From contig NC_092678.1 in the NCBI RefSeq assembly GCF_964355755.1, positions 24,468,365-24,532,364 on the forward strand: a stretch of 64,000 bases of DNA. The letters run 5' to 3'. The position numbers and the translations under genes were made by a program. The DNA is from Antedon mediterranea. Its lineage: Eukaryota > Echinodermata > Crinoidea > Comatulida > Antedonidae. Every line of letters starts with the position of its first letter. Position 1 is the first letter of the stretch. The notes beneath the pieces are model-generated. The model was not told the DNA's origin and did not search any database. It saw only the letters and a list, made by a program, of their open reading frames with translations. This document shows positions 58,802 to 64,000 of the stretch, piece after piece.

Positions 58802-59045
58802 AAGTGCGTACATTTAGTGTGCGTACTATTATCGGTACTGTTAAAGTGCGTACAATTATGTGTGCGTACTTTACTGTTAAAAGTGCGTACAGTTAGGTGT
58901 GCATACTTTACTGTTAAAGCGCGTACAATTATGTGTGCGTACTTTAGTGTTAAAGTGCGTACAATTATGTGTGCGTACTACTGTTAAAGTGCGTACAATT
59001 ATGTGTGCGTACTTTACTGGTAAAGTGCGTACAATTAGTGTGTAG
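58802..59045. repeat. 36-bp tandem repeat with paired GTGCGTAC motifs, about 6-7 copies
   Basis: Units of GTTAAAGTGCGTACAATTAT followed by GTGTGCGTACTTTACT. Each unit contains GTGCGTAC twice; edge units are shorter or altered. Confidence 0.93.
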
Positions 59046-61083
59046 ACATGTTATTACGTCACTGTTAATAAAAGTGCATTTCTCTATTTTAAGGAATAAT
59101 GTACAGTAGGCCTATAGATAGATTGTGGTCAGAATTTGTAGTGATAGGCAGCAGCCAATTTGAATTGTAAATTTAAAATTCACTTTGCTTTAGTAGTAAA
59201 ATGTGTTTTTCTTCGAAAAGCATCGTATAGACGCTTTTAATTCCGGCTGTTGCTCTATCTTCCAAGAATCAAATCCGTTGAGAGTAGGTAGAATTTATAC
59301 GGCAATATTGCTAATGCCTAAGAATTTTCATAAAGTGGAAAATGGAAAGACGAATTGCCGTCTTACTTCTCATTTATTCGGGGTTAACCAATCACCGTTC
59401 AACTTGTACAATTAATTAAATGCTTATATTACGTGTACTTTTTGAACAATTTACCGTCTTTTTCTTCGTATGTTGAGTAATACAAGACAATTCCATCAAC
59501 GTGCGACAGGTTGGAAAGAAGACGAAGAAGAAATCAACCATTTAAATACAATACAACATGACCAGCTGCAGCATGCCGGCGAACACGGCCTAAAAAAACA
59601 ACATAATTTAAGCCTGTACACGTCACGCGCGTACAAAAATTGGTATCAGCATTTAAAATAATTACACGCACGCATATCATAATATGAACTCACGCATTTC
59701 AAGATGCGCGTTCTCTTCGTGTTCAGATCATAATAAACAGGTCCAGGGCGAGGTTGACATTTTCCGCTTTAATGATTTGACAATTGATTAAAGCTTCTAG
59801 GAATAGTTATTAATTTATACTAAAAAAACAAATATTTCGTAGAAAGTCATGACAAATAACCCAGAATACATGAAATATTAGGCTCCATTTATCAACATTT
59901 ATACTGGAATATTTCGAAACTAGAACCACGAGCATGTTGTTTTGTAAATTTTAATGAAAATCGCTTGAAAGCAAATCAATATAGTTCAAAACAAACCTAA
60001 ATTATTATTATATGAAGCAGCGTACATCAAAGTAGTTATAAGAAGGGGAAATTCTTGTGTATCATCATCAGGGCGAACCGCCGGTCTACTTGCGTGCACG
60101 CGCACTTACGCAACATAGTGGTTCGCCATAAGGTTTGCGTATTTCAATAAAAACTTTTGTTTAAAAGTTCACGTCTAAGATGCATTTTAAAAGAAAACTG
60201 TGACATACCGTAACTTATAAGTTTGAGCATTTTTATTTTGTCTTTGTTCAAATTCCCCCTCCGCCTTAACGCCTCCTCGATCTCTGGAATTTACCGATTT
60301 TCAACAATTTTATAGATTAAAAAATTAAAAACCACTTTACTTCGTAGTAATGATTTACGTACAAAAGTATTATAACGCAAATCAAAAAATCGGCTTCTTT
60401 AATTTTTGATTGTAAGCGTTTTTTATGTGACTGCCTTGAGGGCGCCATGGGTGTTGTGTTTGTCGAGAGATTGAAATAACAGCAACATCTACAAGAGAAA
60501 TAAAATAAATAGAAAATATGTCAGAAAGCTATTAGCAGAAAACATAACATTGACAGTTATTCATTAAAAAGTTATTCATTTAAAATGTTATTTAGTTAAG
60601 AAAAACAACTATCTTGTGGTATCGCACAAAATAAGTCTAGCGCCCTCTACAATTATTGCGTTAGTTTCTCTTGCGGACAAGAACGAATATACATACACAA
60701 TAATGTATTGAATTGCGATATCTGCTATTAATCGCCATTTATCACATTTTATATTTGGCATAAAATTTGTGTTTAGAATTTCATATATCTGCCATTTTTA
60801 ACAAAAAGTGAGTTGTCTTAAGAGAACTTAAGTCTGTCTCAAAAGTTTAGGATCACTGAACTTTTCGAAAATCAAATGTTTTTTTGTAAGCGATATTTTA
60901 ATTTTTATATAGTAAGCCTAATACTACATGTGGTATTTCAGTCATTAAATGTTCATTTTATTATGCCTACATTTTGAAGTCGCATCGACGACGACCAGTT
61001 GATTTTTCCAGGAAAATGTAATCATATCTAAAGCATAGAACTTGCCAGTTCTTATTCTAGGACGTTTTCCAAATTCCTTCACT

Positions 61084-61235
61084 TGCACTGATGAAGGGTT
61101 AGTGTGGCCTGAAAGCTCTGTTAACTTTTCTGGCTGTCTACTTTATCGTTTTGATTTAGCTTTTCGCTTTTTTTTGTATCTCCATTGAGATCCAGCCACT
61201 GATTTTTTTAGTAATTTGCCTTTGGATTATATATA
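61084..61235. repeat. Retroelement-like 3' fragment
   Basis: ACTGATGAAGGGTTAGTGTG, then GGCCTGAAAGCTCTG, a T-rich stretch and CCATTGAGATCCAGCCACTG, the last part shared with 17927-18025. The order resembles 3' ends of retroelements; family not assigned. Confidence 0.4.
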
Positions 61236-62252
61236 TATATATTTATATAATTCATTTTAAATTGTCCATAATAGCTTTTGAATTATGTAGATATTATTAC
61301 TATATTAATGTAGACATTATTCAATCCTCCATTCCGACAACTACAATTAGATCAATTAATATTCACTATGAAACGAAGAAATTCCATTCTCAGGTCGTGT
61401 TGCTAGGTTACGGAAATCACTGACTGATGACGTCATAGCTCTGTTGAGTTTAGACGTGTGTGAAAGAAGGTCTATAGTTGTACGAGCAGGTGATGTGCCG
61501 TAGATGAAGTGTACTCACTCGATTGATGTTGCCGATACGTAGGTGAGTTCGTTGTGTGTATAGTGTACGTATACGTCGTCGTTGGAAAGGGATCGCGCCG
61601 CCGGCCTTGGGGGCGCCATTGTTGGGACGTGTCCACACACTAGTATTGGGGTAATGTTACTTTCGTAATTACATTGTACGTTATGCTATTAAATATAGAT
61701 GTTTGGCTTTAGTGTATACATTTAGTAATTTTATGTAGTAAACGATTATTTCAAGGGTCAAGATTGTTTGTTCAAGTGTAGAAATCAATGAAGACTAGTA
61801 AATGGATAGGTTTAGGATGGTAGTAGGCCTAATAAAGCTTTGATATAAGATGATGACGCAGAGGAGGAGATGCTGGTGGCGGTGGGGTGCTGAGGATGAA
61901 TTGTAATTTGATGATGGATGGATGAGAAAACAGTGGTAGCGGTTTATTGTTGTATTAAAGAGTGAACATTATATATATAAATATATAATATATTGTTCTT
62001 TGCCTGATTTGTTTATATATATATAATATTTATATATATTATAATGTATATAAATATTTAATTCTGCATAATAATGAATAGATTGATAAATTGTATTTCG
62101 AATATTTTGCTCACGTTTTTGGCCGGTACATAATTGAGTATGTAGCGTGCACTGCATCCTTGTTGGATCACAGTCGACATACAGATATCATTTTGATATG
62201 TTAATCATTGGTTCTAGTTGATTAACATGCCCATGACCCAATCGACGTTGTA

Positions 62253-62404
62253 TAAAGCGCGGTTCACACTAGGGCGCAACGCAAGGACGTAACGTTGACC
62301 AATCACACGCGATGGATTATTCAAACAATGGCTTGTCACTGGTCAACTCGTTTGCGTTGCGCGTACATCCTTGAGTTGCGTCTCTAGTGGGAACCACGCT
62401 TAAG
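62253..62404. mobile_element. MITE family C, most complete copy
   Basis: Left GCGGTTCACACTAGGGCGCA and ACGCAAGGACGTAACGTTGA; right GTTGCGTCTCTAGTGGGAAC and CACGCTTAA, inverted. The internal GACCAATCAC is met by the inverted but diverged GTCACTGGTC. About 152 bp, CpG-rich, non-coding. Flanking duplication unclear. Confidence 0.78.
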
Positions 62405-62500
62405 ACGCACAAAAGGACGTACGCGCAAGTAATTTGTCGAGCGATGAATTAATATTTGAACTGTCGCTTGTGATTGGTCAACTTGCTTGCGATGTTCTTA
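62405..62500. mobile_element. MITE family C, adjacent partial copy
   Basis: AAGGACGTACGCGCAAGTAA and CTGTCGCTTGTGATTGGTCA, then ACTTGCTTGCGATG. It abuts the 62253 copy, suggesting nested or tandem insertion. Confidence 0.6.
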
Positions 62501-63237
62501 CTTCATCGCGAACATACTGATGGTTTAGTTTGGCCTACAGAAGGTCTCACAACGCTCATAGATATATGTGTTGAAATATATGAAATGCTAATTTCTATTG
62601 TGTGGCGCCAGTTCAGCAATTATGGAGATGCGTATAACAATTGCAATTATGCTAAGGACTTAAGCTCCTTTGATTCAATTAAGATATAATAGCGTAGCTG
62701 TAGTAAATTTGTAGCACACTTAACGAGAATAGACAGATTACAGTTGTAGGCCTACTCAGTAAACATGCCTCGCGAAAGTGTGTAGTATTCGTGCAACACT
62801 CGAGAGCCTTCTGAATAATTTATAAAATATGAACTATACCAACCAATAGGCCCTATAGTATTTAATTCAACCAAACAAAAAACACAAAAAGCTATCGTCA
62901 TTTGAACCCGTGCGCGCGCGTTAATTGGGTGACGACAAATTGCCGAAATATTTTCTAGGTATACAAGATTTGCTAGGCAATAACCATCAATATCGTCATA
63001 CATATGTCACTATGATTTACGAAATAATTAACTTTGAATTAACAGGAGCCGTGCGTATGACGTGTTCTTTTACACACATTCAATCTCAATAAATTTAAAC
63101 ATGAATGAAAGATTAAACGCGTTATAGAAGTGTATATCACCCTAGAGAATACTTTAACCCCATTCTTCAACTTGTCAATCGAATAGTATGGAACGCAAAA
63201 AAGGACAAAATTGTTTGAGTTTGCGCCATAAGGATTG

Positions 63238-63316
63238 ATTCTTACTAGGACGTACGCGCAACGCAAGTGAGTTGGCCAATCACAAGAGACGTTACGTTAC
63301 GTCCTTGCGTCATTTT
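63238..63316. mobile_element. MITE family C, short copy
   Basis: Contains CTAGGACGTACGCGCAACGC, AGTGAGTTGGCCAATCACAA and TTACGTCCTTGCGTC, the last inverted relative to the first. Internal part deleted. Confidence 0.65.
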
Positions 63317-64000
63317 ATAGGAAACGAGTATAATAAATGTTTTGCAGTAGGCCTACTCTGCGCACCTTCTGTTCTTACGTACGTATGGCGCGCCAAGCTG
63401 TCATTTATTCGGAAATAAATATATCTTAGATTCAACTCCATATACGTACGCTTGGATTTTTCATTAGCTTGTCCATTTAGCGTTTCATACAAAATATATA
63501 ATAAAATGAACTAATCAACTCCGCAGGCTAATTTAAATAGAAGGTTAAAAGTGCATTGAACGCGGGTGGTATATTCGTTACTTAACGTACGAGGCCTACA
63601 CGTCTTCTTAATTGCATCCGTAAATTTGTTTACGGGCAATTTTCGTGACTTTTTAACGTATTCTTCTCAATACACTTAAAAAAATCACGTAAAACCATGT
63701 AACGCTTTCTGTCGCTTTAACTTTTGACCTTACATGTATGCTGTTACGTAATACACTCGGTTACTGTGAAAAGCAAAATGGATTCAAATTAAATTTGACA
63801 TAGTATGTGCGGTCGTTCACAATATTATTGATTTCTGAAAATAAAATATACTATACGATAAAATAATATGAGAAAAACCTACCGGCTACAAACAAGCCAT
63901 GAACAAGATAGAAGATGCTACCGGTACTGAATATGCACGTTAATTTTCTAGACAGCAGAATTTTGTTGCCTAGATTAAAAATGATCACATTTGGTTTTCT

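Larger units (their letters stand above)
58092..64000. other. Right flank, no gene recognised
   Basis: CpG-containing DNA with the 36-bp array, family C MITEs, an AT palindrome at 61965-62055 and a retroelement-like fragment at 61084. An ATG frame of 63 codons at 59470-59661 is Glu/Gln/His-rich and preceded by a T-rich stretch, but matches nothing known. Confidence 0.5.

Noticed and set aside
59203-59661. Two short + frames (70 and 63 codons)
   Set aside because: The first begins at GTG. The second has an ATG and a charged composition but no similarity I recognise and no clear splice partners.
61088-61120. Possible hammerhead ribozyme core (CTGATGA ... GAAA)
   Set aside because: A short stem II is possible, but stem III would end GCT followed by G, which is not allowed at the cleavage position. 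No stem I partner is visible. It is better seen as a retroelement fragment.

Overview
The window is animal nuclear DNA: AT-rich, intron-bearing, with three recognisable protein-coding genes and a great many short repeats. Tiny CpG-rich motifs, frequent copies of the octamer TAGGCCTA, tRNA-derived SINEs, many MITEs and two secreted PRSS23-like proteases suggest an invertebrate deuterostome. An echinoderm seems most likely, but that is an inference, not proven here.

Region 1 to about 26.6 kb, + strand: the C-terminal half of the replication factor MCM10, in seven coding exons (819-1087, 1175-1325, 1452-1576, 2476-2589, 5529-5677, 11794-11836, 26505-26576). Reading phases agree across all junctions. 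The N-terminal half, with the OB-fold/zinc-finger domain, lies before the window. One intron uses a GC-AG boundary and the last intron is 14.7 kb. The introns hold three copies of a TA-flanked MITE, several tRNA-derived SINEs and six or more minisatellites.

Region about 26.6 to 50 kb: no convincing gene. It holds a near-perfect 21-bp array (35.2 kb), several MITEs and a 3.2-kb foldback element (41.1-44.3 kb). The foldback element has arms of about 440 bp, TTA flanks on both sides and a 40-copy, 30-bp minisatellite inside.

Region 50 to 58.1 kb, - strand: two tandem paralogous genes for secreted serine proteases of the PRSS23/PRSS35 type, each uninterrupted over its coding region. Each has a signal peptide, a basic pro-region with a furin-type site, and a complete His/Asp/Ser triad. 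Each also has a TATA-like box at a sensible distance upstream. They probably arose by local duplication.

Region 58.1 to 64 kb: no gene recognised. It holds a 36-bp tandem array and a cluster of related CpG-rich foldback MITEs.

Base composition changes along the window. Roughly the first 30 kb (MCM10 and its 3' flank) is CpG-poor and the remainder has many CpGs. This fits gene-body methylation of a housekeeping gene beside unmethylated DNA. No new multi-gene system was found. The most unusual structures are the foldback element with its internal satellite and the compositional boundary.
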